DNA from: Holothuria scabra
Taxonomy: Eukaryota > Echinodermata > Holothuroidea > Aspidochirotida > Holothuriidae
Length of the DNA stretch: 64,000 bases
Direction: 5' to 3'
Assembly: GCA_037179385.1 (NCBI GenBank)
Contig: CM074179.1
Coordinates: forward strand, 5,580,001 to 5,644,000
The notes under the pieces were generated by a model that ran no database searches, was not told where the DNA came from, and worked only from the letters and a program-made list of their open reading frames with translations. Below are positions 42,966 through 53,874 of the stretch, piece after piece. Each line of letters begins with the position of its first letter. Positions within the stretch are counted from its first letter, which is position 1. A program made the position numbers and the translations under genes.

Positions 42966-45215
42966 GTGAGTACCCATTGCTTTGTTGATGACTGTAATGG
43001 TCATCCTAATGTTTGTGACCAGGATTGTGACTAGCATTCTACTTGTATGCTTATTTTTCATTGTTGCATTGTTGGAAAGTAGGCTGTGTGGCACATCATT
43101 CAGCAGTAGAGCCCACAACTGTAAAAAGATTGGTAGCACCGCTTTATTGAACCAAAAGGCTATTTTAAGTTTTCATGAAGTTAAGAAGATGTTATGAAGC
43201 TCTAATTAACTTCCGTAAGTAATGTCTATGGGCACAAACTTTGTAATGTACTGTATTCCAATCCTACACATGCAATATACTGTATTTTGTTATCATGTTT
43301 CACCATCTATCAGTCAGGTTATAATCACTGCAATTACGTTTCCCCCTCCCTTATTTCTTTTCCTCTTCTCTAATCTCCCTTTTCACTTTCTCCTTTCTTA
43401 CTAGATGGAAAATTTCCATCATTCATATCCCAGACAATCTACTCCTCTTCACCCCATTTCATTGCCAGGGAAATGTTTACTTTCCTTACATTGTGTGCCC
43501 TGTTTTTGTATTTTTCCCTTTGTTGTCCTTCTCCTCAAAGACTCACTCTCAGACTTCAGACCAGTAACGTTCCATGTCTGCCCCACCCCATGCCAAAATG
43601 CTTGTGTACGATCCTGCTTAAGGGTGAAATCCAGAAGTCTGGTATGTGCAATGGGGCGGCAAGTGAAACATATTTACTAATGAAATTCCTTATTGATGGT
43701 TGTCATTGCTGATATTGTTCCACAGCATGGACCAATGACAAATGGCCTTTCATGGGATGAGAAAAAATTACATCTCTCCTTTCACCATTGCTATGGTAGC
43801 CATAAATTTGCCCGCGACAGGACGGAAGTGAAGAATCTAACACTTTTGTAACTAAACAGTTATTCAATTTTATCAAATTTACAAGGAGAAAAATGAATTC
43901 CCAATAACATTAATGAGTGTAACAGCCCTCCTAATAAATGCAATTATAACATTTAAAAAATGATTGTGCCCTTATGGATTAAATTGGAGTTACAAAAAAA
44001 AAGTCAACTGCTATGGGACGGAATTGCCATGGGATGGAATTTTGGCCACAGTTGATGGACTATTAAAAAATTTGATTTTGAATTATGTGATTCTGAGTTA
44101 TTCTATCAACTATCTCCAAGAAACATCATGAGATACAGCTAACAGTACTCATGAAACTTTCAATTATTAAGTCACAATAATCAACTGCAAGGACAGCAGG
44201 AAAGCTATGAGACTATGCCCAGATATTTCAGTGGGAAACAACTAACGTTCTGTTGGTTTGTTGGATATCAAGGGCAAAAGTGGCTGCCTACACTTTTATT
44301 GAAATGACTATAGATCTAACCAACACATCATTGTCCAACCACCAGATTGAACTGGACCTCATGGCCCCAAAACAATGTGTTCTTCCACACAGAATGAAGC
44401 TTTAGAATCCCTGAATTTGAAGTCTCCCTTGGACCTGAACCCAATAGGAACTTGCAGTTGTACAGTATTTTGAACCTGTGCACTGCCCATTGCATGGCAC
44501 AAAATACCTACCACTCTCACCACCATCATCCTCTGGCCATTTGTAGTTACGTAGCCTGTGTGGCTACATGTATGGAATCGTATTTCAGATCCGCACATCA
44601 TTTAGGAAGGCAAACTACTCATGATGAAATCCAGCCCGATGCTCTCCATATAGCACCTTCATGGTTGCTTAAGTGAAGTGTAAATAATGCTCTCAGCTCC
44701 CACTGACCACTCTGCTCATTGACTGACTACACTGAGATGACAGCACAAAGCTTCCTTATGTAGTCACACTATGTATTATGGAGAAGAGTCTTCTGGCACC
44801 CTACAGTATCTGCAATTTCATGGTCCACTGGGCCAGGAAGGCTTTATCTTAATGCCCAATTAATGAAGTGGAAATACTCTGAAAAAGGCCTCAAAGTACG
44901 GGTTTTTGAAGCATCGGAGGAGTTAGCCTAATGTCCCAAAAAGACCATTTTTTTACATTGCGCAAAAGAAAGTAATCCTTTTCACTACATGAACTCCATT
45001 GAATATATGAATTAAAGGTGGAAGAATCCTGTATTCTGTTAAGTCGCCATCGACGATGTTTTACCAGGATCACTCAGCTTCCAAATGTTCAGGTGCAAAC
45101 AGAATAAAGTTCCAAGATATTTTAGAAATCTGAAGAAATATAGCAAAGAAACCTGATAATCTTTTTAAAGTTTCCTACTGCCACATATATAGTCTACATA
45201 AGTAATCACAATTAG
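42966..45215 (+). other. Intron 14, proximal part
   Basis: Non-coding. Pyrimidine-rich tracts lie at 43320-43560. GGGACGGAATTGCCATGGGA near 44020 echoes the GAATTCCATCCTGTCGCA phrases at 47300-47440. No exon recognised. Confidence 0.4.
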
Positions 45216-45476
45216 ATGTTCAGCTTGGCTTTTTGGGACAAAAAAACCAATGATTTGGGCCACATTCGCTGGCGAACTGCAATTAGAAAATGTCATTCTA
45301 AGAAACGGTGGTGGTCCTGTATTTTTATTGGTCTATTTTTATATCACGTACTGTGTAACACATCATTGACATGTATAATTGACTTGATACGTCAAGCTAG
45401 CACATATCTGGTTCATGACTTGGGTAGACCAACCAGAGGTCTTGATACAGGTATTCCCTTGCACGTCCGAAATTAG
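45216..45476 (+). pseudogene. piggyBac-like transposase fragment (tentative)
   Basis: The open frame contains IRWRTAIRKCHSKKRWWSCI followed by a hydrophobic stretch ending in CNTSLTC. The string R-x-x-I-R-x-x-K-x-W-W-x-x-x-F, then a hydrophobic segment with N, resembles the region near the end of the piggyBac DDE domain. Nothing upstream or downstream extends the match, so this is a degraded fragment if correct. Confidence 0.35.
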
Positions 45477-46814
45477 CAATAAATTTATGACGTCCTTGCA
45501 AGGTTTGCAATGAATATACAGCCTGCTACAAACTTCAAAGATATAAGGGTGTGATGATCAGTTTCAAGTTTGGTTTTGCCGAGTGGCCCTTTGCCAGAGG
45601 TTTGAGAGGACTTTGGAAAAAGTATAAGGGCGTGATGATCAGTGGTGCATGTTTGGCATTGTGTTTGTGATCCGTTAGTGTGTTTGTTTGGTTTTGGGGT
45701 TCTTTAATTTCTTAATGCATCCTTTAACGTACTTAAAAAAAGTGTGCTTTATCAGTGGCTATTCACACTCAGAAAAACACAAGAGCATGTTGCCTTGCAA
45801 CTTTGTGTGCTCCAGTGTACACATTGTGGAACTTGTTGTGTAATGTAGATAGGCCAAGGTGTGTTTCGTAATCTGTTGTGGCTTTGTTCGGTTTGTCTGG
45901 TTTCACTGTGTCATTTCATGAGCATGTAAAAAGCATCATAAAACTTTCATTGATGCAGCTGCATGAGAGACTCGATGTCAATGAAGGTCAAGAGGTTGGT
46001 CAGTTCAGTTTTTTAAATTGTGAGCTTTCGCCCGCGGTTGTATCTCCTTTCAGGGAACAAAACGGCCTACGGGAGTAAACGAATTGTAAGGGAGGCTATG
46101 TTGAACTTGCGTGCAAGTCTTCAGTTCTAGTTTCCCCAGAATTTGCCATTGCATGAAAACACTTTTGTACAGTCAATCTTCCATATCAGTTTCTTCTGTT
46201 TGATCCTGCTATCACCCATGCCACCACCATAACATTCAACCATACCATTTACATACAGTCATACATCTGTGCTATGAATGCTTGCTTTTCTCTTCTTCTC
46301 ACTAAACTGTTGTTGAAGAAACTGGGCTTTGTGGGTACTGGGTAAGTAAAACTGGGCTTGATGATTGGATTCTGTAACCCTCAAAGTAACCATGCACTTT
46401 GCCAGGGATTTGGAAATGGGTCATAATGCATTTTTTCAGAACCTAAAAGTGCCAGTTTATCTGCCTTTAAAATGAGAACTTTATTTTTTCGGAGAAAAAT
46501 GTTGTGCATCACCTATTACAAATGATCAAGCCATCCTTCACATCATTATTACAGTCGTTATGATCTTCCCTCCAATGTCATGTACTGGCAGGATTCAAAT
46601 CAGCTCCATGTGAGATGAACATCACCAGAGTATTGCATGGCAATGTGGGGCAGCAGAGCCATCTAAACAAAAGTGTGCAATGTCCACAGTTGGGGAGTAC
46701 AGTATCTCTTAAATTTTTTTTTTATCAACATTTCATCACTAATGAAGCAGAAGTATTTTTGCCTGACTGTGCCACCATACCACATACTATGCAAGGAACA
46801 TACTGACACTTACA
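45477..46814 (+). other. Intron 14, middle part
   Basis: Non-coding; a direct repeat TATAAGGGYGTGATGATCAG occurs at about 45542 and 45624. No exon recognised. The open frame at 45878-46078 has no family resemblance. Confidence 0.35.
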
Positions 46815-46970
46815 TGATCATTGTGCTTCGTGCTCAGCATATGCAATGCAGTAGGAAAAACAAGCCAGAAAGCCAAAACTGGGGAAAAGATCATGGGTCG
46901 GCTTGACTTGAACGGAGTGGTTGCAAACTGGGCAGTAACACTCCATCTAACTAACCAACTAACTATCTGC
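46815..46970 (+). mobile_element. SINE body without tRNA head
   Basis: CAGTAGGAAAAACAAGCCAG, AAAGCCAAAACTGGGGAAAA, CGGCTTGACTTGAACGGAGT and ACACTCCATCTAACTAACC match the 3' body of the SINE at 52080-52330. Confidence 0.6.
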
Positions 46971-49179
46971 ATTACCAAAGTTGGTCACACTCTGACTTTC
47001 ACTCTCCTGTTAATTGCTATCACAATTCTTCCTTCATATCTGGGAGATACATTCCTTGATACTGTAGTCTTACTGTGGCAAGGAAATTTTCCAAGAATTA
47101 GGCCTTTCATCATATAGCTAGAAACAAAGTGAATTAGCTTGTTTTCACATGTTGCCTCAGGTTGACAACAGGTAAAACAGTATTGTATACATATGTATGG
47201 GGGATGTTATAGTGCTGTAACTATTGACAGAGAGCAAATATAATTGCAATGTTGAAATGAAATGGCTTTTGTAAAAGAAATACATCATCCCTCTTCATTT
47301 TCTGTCCTGTAACACAAAGAATTCCTTGCTGTGGCACAAGGAATTCCATCAGGAAGCACAAGAAATTCCATTCGGTCCAATGCAATTCTGTCCTGTTGCA
47401 TGAAATTCCATCCTGTCGCATGAGAATTTCATCTCAGTATGGAGTTTTCTGTCCCATGTAGAAATAAAACGAAGTGATCTTAACAGATTAAAATGACTTT
47501 ACATGGTTCAACATATTTATTATTGAAAGGTTTATGATGATTACTTCTCATCCTACCACCCTGTGGTAAAAAAAATGAAAAATCAAGTCCCAAAACACGA
47601 AGGGGTGGAATTATACACCAAAAAAGTCGCACTTTATCGTATATCCTTGGATCTTGAAAATTAATTTATGCAATTTTATTCCCTTTCTATCATTCAAAAT
47701 TACCTGGTGAATAAAACTAATGTGATATCAATACCACTTGGTGATGTATTTGAAGAAGGCATTTCTGTCCCGTCGCATCAAAACAGCAATTTCCTTGCGT
47801 TTTTTCCCAAATTTCACACAAAATACAGAAAATTGAGGAATTTTAAATTATGAAAAAATGCACTTAGATATGTGCCCTACGCAATCATAGAAATGCTTTG
47901 ACTGGTAATTCAGGTTCATTTTTATTTGTTGGGTGACCATTGACCCATAAACAAGTCTGGAAATGCCATTTCTGGCTATCTAAGTGGTAGCGATTTTTCA
48001 AAATTTCCTGTACATTCCTTGTCAACTAATGGTGGCGCTCTGCTTTATGGTTGTTGGTCTCCTGTTCTGAGACTTATCGTCCAAACCTCAGATTAGAATT
48101 GTTCCACATTTTACTCATGTATGGCCCTGCTTATACCAGCCTAGAAAATGCCTTTTCCTGCTCTCTGACTTGGTTGGAAATTTTAAAAATCTTCACTCCG
48201 CACCATTTGGAAGGGCTCACTTGGATAGTCATTTTGGCCTTGTATGTCACACAACATACTGCATGCCCAAACTGTTGAGAAAAACCTGCCAACACTCTTA
48301 AGCCAGTGTAGACTAGAAGTTCTGGGGACCTTTTATCACTAAACTAATGGGCAATAATTGATTTTGTAAGTTAAAAAGGGGGTGATGTGCACTGTTTAAC
48401 AAGAAATTTCCAAACTATCTAACGACAGTGCTAATACATAACCTAATCCCTAACTCTATTAAGAATACATTCGATACAATACAATGGCAGCGACCAATCA
48501 AGAAACCCCTTGTTACACAGTGCGCATGTACCCTAAAAAAGCCATGGATTTTTGTTTGCTTGTTTATATTTTAAAGCTGAATTGAATATGCTTCAAATGT
48601 GTAAAATATAGTCCCATAGTATTTTATTAGGTTTTGTATTGCCTGAAACTGGCCTGGTGACCCCTCTATTCAGTTGGAAAAACATTCAGCTAGTTGGAAT
48701 TTTGAACAACACCCCCCCCCTCCCCTTCAACATCAGACACTATGTAACAATTACCCTGGGAGGAAATCCCTCCCCATGGATTGCTTCAAGTTTGATGAGT
48801 ATATTTTTGTGTTTTCCATTGGAAAAACATCCATATTTTACAATTTGGGGTTGTAGTGGATGTATGTTCAGATATCAAACTGCATTCCAAAATGAGAGGA
48901 ACGAAAGGTTTTTCTTTTTTTTTTCCTTATGGGTTGGGGATTGCTCAATACTCCCCACCTGTCGCTCGAAGTGACTTAAGGAGAGAACTTTAAACATATT
49001 TGAACAAAAAAAAATTGAACTTAAACTGTATTTGATACATGCGGTATTTAAACTAAGACTTTGTTATTTAAAACACATGCATGTTGTGTGGTTAGATCCC
49101 CTCTTACAATTTTTTTCATTGTGTTTGCAATTATGTGTATTCAACATTTTGAAATTATGTTTCTTTAATATCGTTAAAG
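46971..49179 (+). other. Intron 14, distal part
   Basis: Non-coding; 47300-47440 holds four loose repeats of the phrase GAATTCCATCCTGTCGCA. A C-run (48711-48724) and a T-run (48913-48925) are low complexity. The acceptor for exon 14 is the weak TATCGTTAAAG at 49179. Confidence 0.4.
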
Positions 49180-49311
49180 GTATTATCTGTACAGATGGTA
49201 ATCCCTGTGTCAATGGAGGGCAATGTGATCAGAAAACTGACAAAGGTGGCAACATCCTGGATGAATATGAGTGTCATTGTAAAGATGGCTTTGGTGGTTT
49301 TCTGTGTGAAG
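49180..49311 (+). CDS. EGF-like exon 14 (longest)
   Basis: Phase 1-1, 132 nt, acceptor TTAAAG (weak, purine-rich just before AG) and donor GAAG|GTTAGT. It encodes IICTDGNPCVNGGQC, a long Cys3-Cys4 loop DQKTDKGGNILDEYE, then CHCKDGFGGFLC. Six cysteines fit EGF; the 15-residue loop is the longest in this array. Confidence 0.85.
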
Positions 49312-49529
49312 GTTAGTTTTTGGAATTTATATGAGTTGGGTAGCTTTTATAAGATTCTACCATATTGCCAGTTTTTGTGGATTCTTTGTTGCAGTAAATA
49401 ACATATATTGCATTCATACTCAGTAGCAATCCTGAACTCCTATTGGTCCATTGTGGTCAGGTGACGGTGCGTTATCCCGGGATAAAACCCAAGTAACCTT
49501 TCTTTATATCCTCCCTGTAACTAGTAAGG

Positions 49530-50540
49530 CATTGAGTATGGGTATGTGCTGTGTGTGTGTGTATGTGTGAACCTATAAACAATACCTTGCGGGGTACGAG
49601 CCGCTCACTATAGCTCAAGCCTCGCAGATCTTTCCTTGCTCACACGGAGCTTGTAACTGGTGTAGCTACCCAAAGATTCAGACACTGAAAAGAGCTCTGT
49701 CACGTGATATGCATGAGCCTGCCCTTGCTTGTGGCATTCATGTGCTGCAATTTCTTTACAGGCAACTGTTCTCTGTACCCGTAAAGCGGTGTGTTTGTGT
49801 GTGTGTTTGTGACACTTTGCTTGTTTACACGATATCTTAGGAAGGGAAGATCTGACAGTTCTCAAACTTTGTCCTCAGATACCCCATACTGAGAGGAAGA
49901 ACCCTTTTGATTTTGGGGGAGGTTAAAGGTCGTTTGGGGTCAAGTGGGGTCAGACCCCTAAATCCTTGTTTACGCGCTATCTCAAGGTAGGAAACTTGTA
50001 TTAATTTCAATTTTGATACGTTGATGTGGTATGATATAAGGAAGAACCCTATTTATTTTGGCCGAGGTCAAAGGTCATTTGGGGTAACATGGGGTCAAAC
50101 CCCCAAATTCTTGTTTACAAGATATCTCAAGGTAGGAATCTTAGATTAATTTTAAACTTGATATGTTGATGGGTAATGATGTAAGGAAGAACCCGTTTAA
50201 TTTTAGTAGAAGTCAAAGGTCATTTGAGGTCACATGGGGTCAAACCGGAAATCCTTGTTAACATGATATCTCAGGGTAGGAGACTTGGATTGATTTCAGT
50301 TTTGATATTGTGATGCGTAAGGTGGAAGGGAGAACCCTTTTCATTTTGGTGGATATCAGTGATCATTTGGTGTCACATGGGGTCAGACCCCCCAAACATC
50401 CTTGTTTAAACAATATCTCAAGGTAGGAACTTGGATTAACTGTGTGTGGTAAGAAGATGGCATCTGTCAACCTTGGTTGAGGTTGAAGATCATTTGGGGT
50501 CACCAGAGGTCAAACTATGCAAACCTTAAAAACCTTAAAA
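49530..50540 (+). mobile_element. Chimeric Helentron-like element (family A head, family B body)
   Basis: 49500-49790 matches the GC-richer segment near the 5' end of family A elements (ATACCTTGCGGGGTACGAGC, GTCACGTGATATGCATGAGC). At about 49790 it switches to the GT run and TTTGTGACACTTTGCTTGTT start of a family B body, followed by six diverged satellite units. Neither the 5' fold-back nor the 3' hairpin with CTGG is present, so it is defective. Confidence 0.5.
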
Positions 50541-50975
50541 AATTAGATTTAAGAAATTTCATATGTATAGTAAGTGATTTTGTTTATAAGTGAATGCAAT
50601 AAAACAGCACAGCCCAAGGTAACATGAAAATAGAGAAACCGAAGATGGGTGCATTTTTTATTACCAAGAGGTTATTGTGGAATAAAGCATTGGTCACCTA
50701 ATCTAAACTGTTTAATTGTGTTGTGGACATGGAATAGGGCTTGAAGAGGAGATAATTTTACATTTGTGCACCCGCTTGGGCTATAGCAAAAGCAAGCAAC
50801 GACCTCCATAAAAAAAAACTTTAATAGCATTCATGAATCAGTACATAAGGACTGTGTATATGTAATATAGTGCATGGCAGGATGAACTGACCTCTGTAAT
50901 ATAAGGGATACTGGCAACCTTGCCCATGCTTTTGTAAAAATATTCACCAAGTTGAGTGAAATTTTGATCCTGCAG
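50541..50975 (+). other. Intron 15, unassigned stretch
   Basis: AT-rich non-coding sequence; nothing recognised. Confidence 0.4.
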
Positions 50976-51183
50976 AAATGGATGGAGCAGAGGAAAAATG
51001 TAGATGGGAGCATTAGGAACAATGTCCTTGGCAAAAGGCTAAACAGCAAAACATATAATAAATTGAAAGAAACAATAGAAGAAATCAAACAATATAGCTT
51101 CTGGTATGCAAACAGCACTAAGTCATCTTTTGAGCAAGTGCTCATTTTAACCTTACTTGAAATTAAAGTTCTTAGTTACTTTG
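50976..51183 (+). CDS. Possible exon of unknown function (uncertain)
   Basis: Flanked by GATCCTGCAG (acceptor-like, ending 50975) and TTTG|GTAAGT (strong donor at 51184). The open frame is lysine-rich and polar: KWMEQRKNVDGSIRNN, LGKRLNSKTYNKLKETIEEI, then SSFEQVLILTLLEIKVLSYF. The frame would enter in phase 0 and leave in phase 1, which does not fit splicing between the phase-1 EGF exons. It may be a remnant of a mobile element or an unrelated exon. No family was recognised. Confidence 0.2.
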
Positions 51184-51214
51184 GTAAGTATCCCCATTAA
51201 TCATTAATATATTA

Positions 51215-51620
51215 AGGTGAAACAACCTGTTCCTGCTAGCACCATGTTAGCAACATTTTTCTATACATGAAATATACATGATCATCTACTGAGGCAAATG
51301 CTTGAAAAATTTTAACCATGGCAGATATTAAGTGTCCTTTGGTACAGTGCATGTTAAGACTTAATTTATTCTTTCCTTCCATACATACCTAATATGAGAG
51401 ACTCGCATTCCCTTGTTTTTTTTCATGCTATCTCAACTAAATTCTCAATCAATTTTTGTCATTTGACAATTTTCATCCCTTGTACCTATTTTCCCTAAAC
51501 CCACCTCCCCCATCCACCCAAAAAGTGTGAGACATGATGTTTTTAGTCATAAATACCAGCTCCCTCCCTCCTAAACCCAAAAAGTATGACTTGTGATGTC
51601 TGGAGTCATAACCATAAAGC
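51215..51620 (+). repeat. Dispersed repeat, copy 2
   Basis: Partner of 28155-28530: GAAACAACCTGTTCCTGCTA, TTAAGTGTCCTTTGGTACAG, AATATGAGAGACTC. Confidence 0.75.
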
Positions 51621-52079
51621 ATTTTTTGAAGGCTGTCCAGGTCATCTGGTTGTCACAAAAAAATAAGTCTTTGGGCCCATTTAATTCTTTGTCTGCTGTC
51701 TAATTTTCCATGCAATTTAAACCTTTGCAGTTTTATCCAGTCTGAGAGAGGCTGGCTCACAAGCAAAGTCTTTATACACAATGACCTGCAAAATGTTATC
51801 AACCATTTTTATGTACTTTAACATTTCAACTTTACATGAACCTCAGGCTGATAAAGGGCAACTTAAATAACTTAATCAGTGTAACAGGTCTAGCCATACC
51901 TGCAACACTTGTTTGCTAATTTTGGTCATGTGTTTTGTACTGCATGCCAGTTTTTTTTACAAGCTTTCCCTGGACACTCTCCCATACAGCAAGCATATAG
52001 TAAGGGCAGAGTCATTTATATTAGTGGCAGTTTCCACTTAAGCCGCTTACGTATTTCCTCTGCCCATACTGTTTTGTGT

Positions 52080-52330
52080 TTGGTCTAACAGTAAGAGCAT
52101 CTGCCTCTTATGCGGAAGGCTTGGGTTCTATTCCCAGATGGAGTCATACCAAAGACTCTAAAATGGAATCTACTGCCATTGTGCATGATGCTCCTCGTAA
52201 ACAGTGGGGTAGGGAAAACAAGCCAGTGAGCCACAACTGTTAAAAAGGTAGTGGCCGGCTCGACTGGAATCAGTGGGTTGGAAACTCCATCTTAATAATT
52301 AACTTACTTAAACTAACTTAACAGCATGGT
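52080..52330 (+). mobile_element. tRNA-derived SINE, fullest copy
   Basis: The head GTCTAACAGTAAGAGCATCT and GGGTTCTATTCCCAG (A- and B-box-like) is followed by the body CTACTGCCATTGTGCATGAT, GGGAAAACAAGCCAGTGAGC and CGGCTCGACTGGAATCAGTG, and a tail TAACTTACTTAAACTAACTT. The head differs from the copy at 19531, suggesting a different tRNA-like module on the same body. Confidence 0.65.
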
Positions 52331-52959
52331 CCATAGTGTGCAGCGTTATCATACATACCTGAAAAATGTTGCTGTTACTGCTTTCCCTCTAGGTCTATTA
52401 AAGTCTAGGTAAAGATTCACTCTCAGTGGTATAACTATTAACATAGCATCCTAGTAGTAGCCTAGAATTACTGTACTCAATGACAATTGTTTACCATGTG
52501 TGAAACATAACATGACTGCCTTGTTTGGTCCTCTACGTGACCAAAAAAGGGCAGGGTTCCACCTTTGCAAAATCTCAAAATAATTGCTGGGAATAATTCT
52601 GGATGCACCTAATTCTTCTCAAGTCAAGCATTAAGCAGCTTTTTTTAACAAAGTCATTTCTTTACTTTCTCTTTTAATATTCTACATTATATTAGTTATC
52701 CTTGAATTTATTTAATCAGCAGGTGATAAGCTCATTCTTGAAGGAGATGGAAAAGAGGACAAATTAACTATATTCATATCTTAATAGATAAACTAACCAG
52801 ATTGAATAGAGAAGCAATTATTTTGGTCAAGTCAGGCTTAACATGTTGTGTGTTTCTATGTTACATTCTTGCCTTAAAAAGTCCTTAGAGCTTTGCTCAC
52901 TTTTGTGTTCATTTTACACAGCATAAATTTATTTTGCCCTTTTCCTCTCTTATTCCAAG
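52331..52959 (+). other. Intron 15, distal part
   Basis: Non-coding; ends with the strong polypyrimidine tract TTTTCCTCTCTTATTCCAAG. Nothing else recognised. Confidence 0.45.
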
Positions 52960-53067
52960 AATGTGGTGATGATTACTGTGAAAATGGTGGAAACTGTACA
53001 GTTATAACAGAGGAAAGTAAACTTAATTGTTCATGTCCAAAAGGTTTAATGGGAGATCGTTGCCAAT
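52960..53067 (+). CDS. EGF-like exon 15
   Basis: Phase 1-1, 108 nt, acceptor TATTCCAAG and donor CAAT|GTGAGT. It encodes CGDDYCENGGNCTVITEESK then CSCPKGLMGDRC, six EGF cysteines. NCT and NCS are N-glycosylation sequons. Confidence 0.88.
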
Positions 53068-53289
53068 GTGAGTATATTCCAGATAAAATTTGTGTTTGAT
53101 ATGTTAAAGAGCGACTTATTCGAAGCATTCTGGTGGAATTTTTATTTATTTCACGTTCCATTCTCGAGATATTGGCAATTGAATATGGCAAATTTTCAAC
53201 ATACAATGAACTTGGAGCAAGCAGGCATGATGCCATGAATTCACTATTTCAGCCAATGTTTTGTTTTTCTTCATAATTTTCCATGAATT

Positions 53290-53560
53290 TTATGCAACTA
53301 AACCTTAATTTATTGATACTATAGGTGCATCCTGAGCAATGGAATTTTTAAACCTTTATATGCCTTAGGGGCAAAATAGCATGCTTAATCAATTCAAGGT
53401 CAAACAAATAGGATGAAAAATAGGGAAAAACAAAACACTGGCCAAGAATATGAATCCATGACATCACACCTGTTTGCTTCAAAATCACTCTCTGTGGAAA
53501 ATGTGCCAACTTCAGTTGCTAATATCTCAAGAACCGTACATGGGGAATGACTGCAACTGT
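53290..53560 (+). repeat. Dispersed repeat, copy 4 (diverged)
   Basis: TTGATACTATAGGTGCATCC, CCTTAGGGGCAAAATAGCAT and GAATCCATGACATCAC match 33152-33480 without a preceding family B terminus. Confidence 0.65.
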
Positions 53561-53874
53561 CACCAGAATGCTTAGGATAGGGTAGCAGCCTTGCAAGTAA
53601 CACTGAAGTAAAAGGTATCACATGCTTGGAAAAGCCCCTCAGCTACTTTTTAAATTTGGCATAGCTAGGTGTCTTAGGAGGCATATGGCAGGAATCTTGG
53701 AATAAGTTCAATGGAGTATTTTTTGTGTGAATTGATGCATGAAGCTCCTCAGAAAATGTTCAGTAATAGGAAGAATAAAGGTTTGTGATTCCATTCTTCT
53801 ATTACACTGAACACAAGGCAACAGTGGCTGTCAGCAAGGATTTATCTTTTTTCTATGTGGGTACTTCAATTTTT

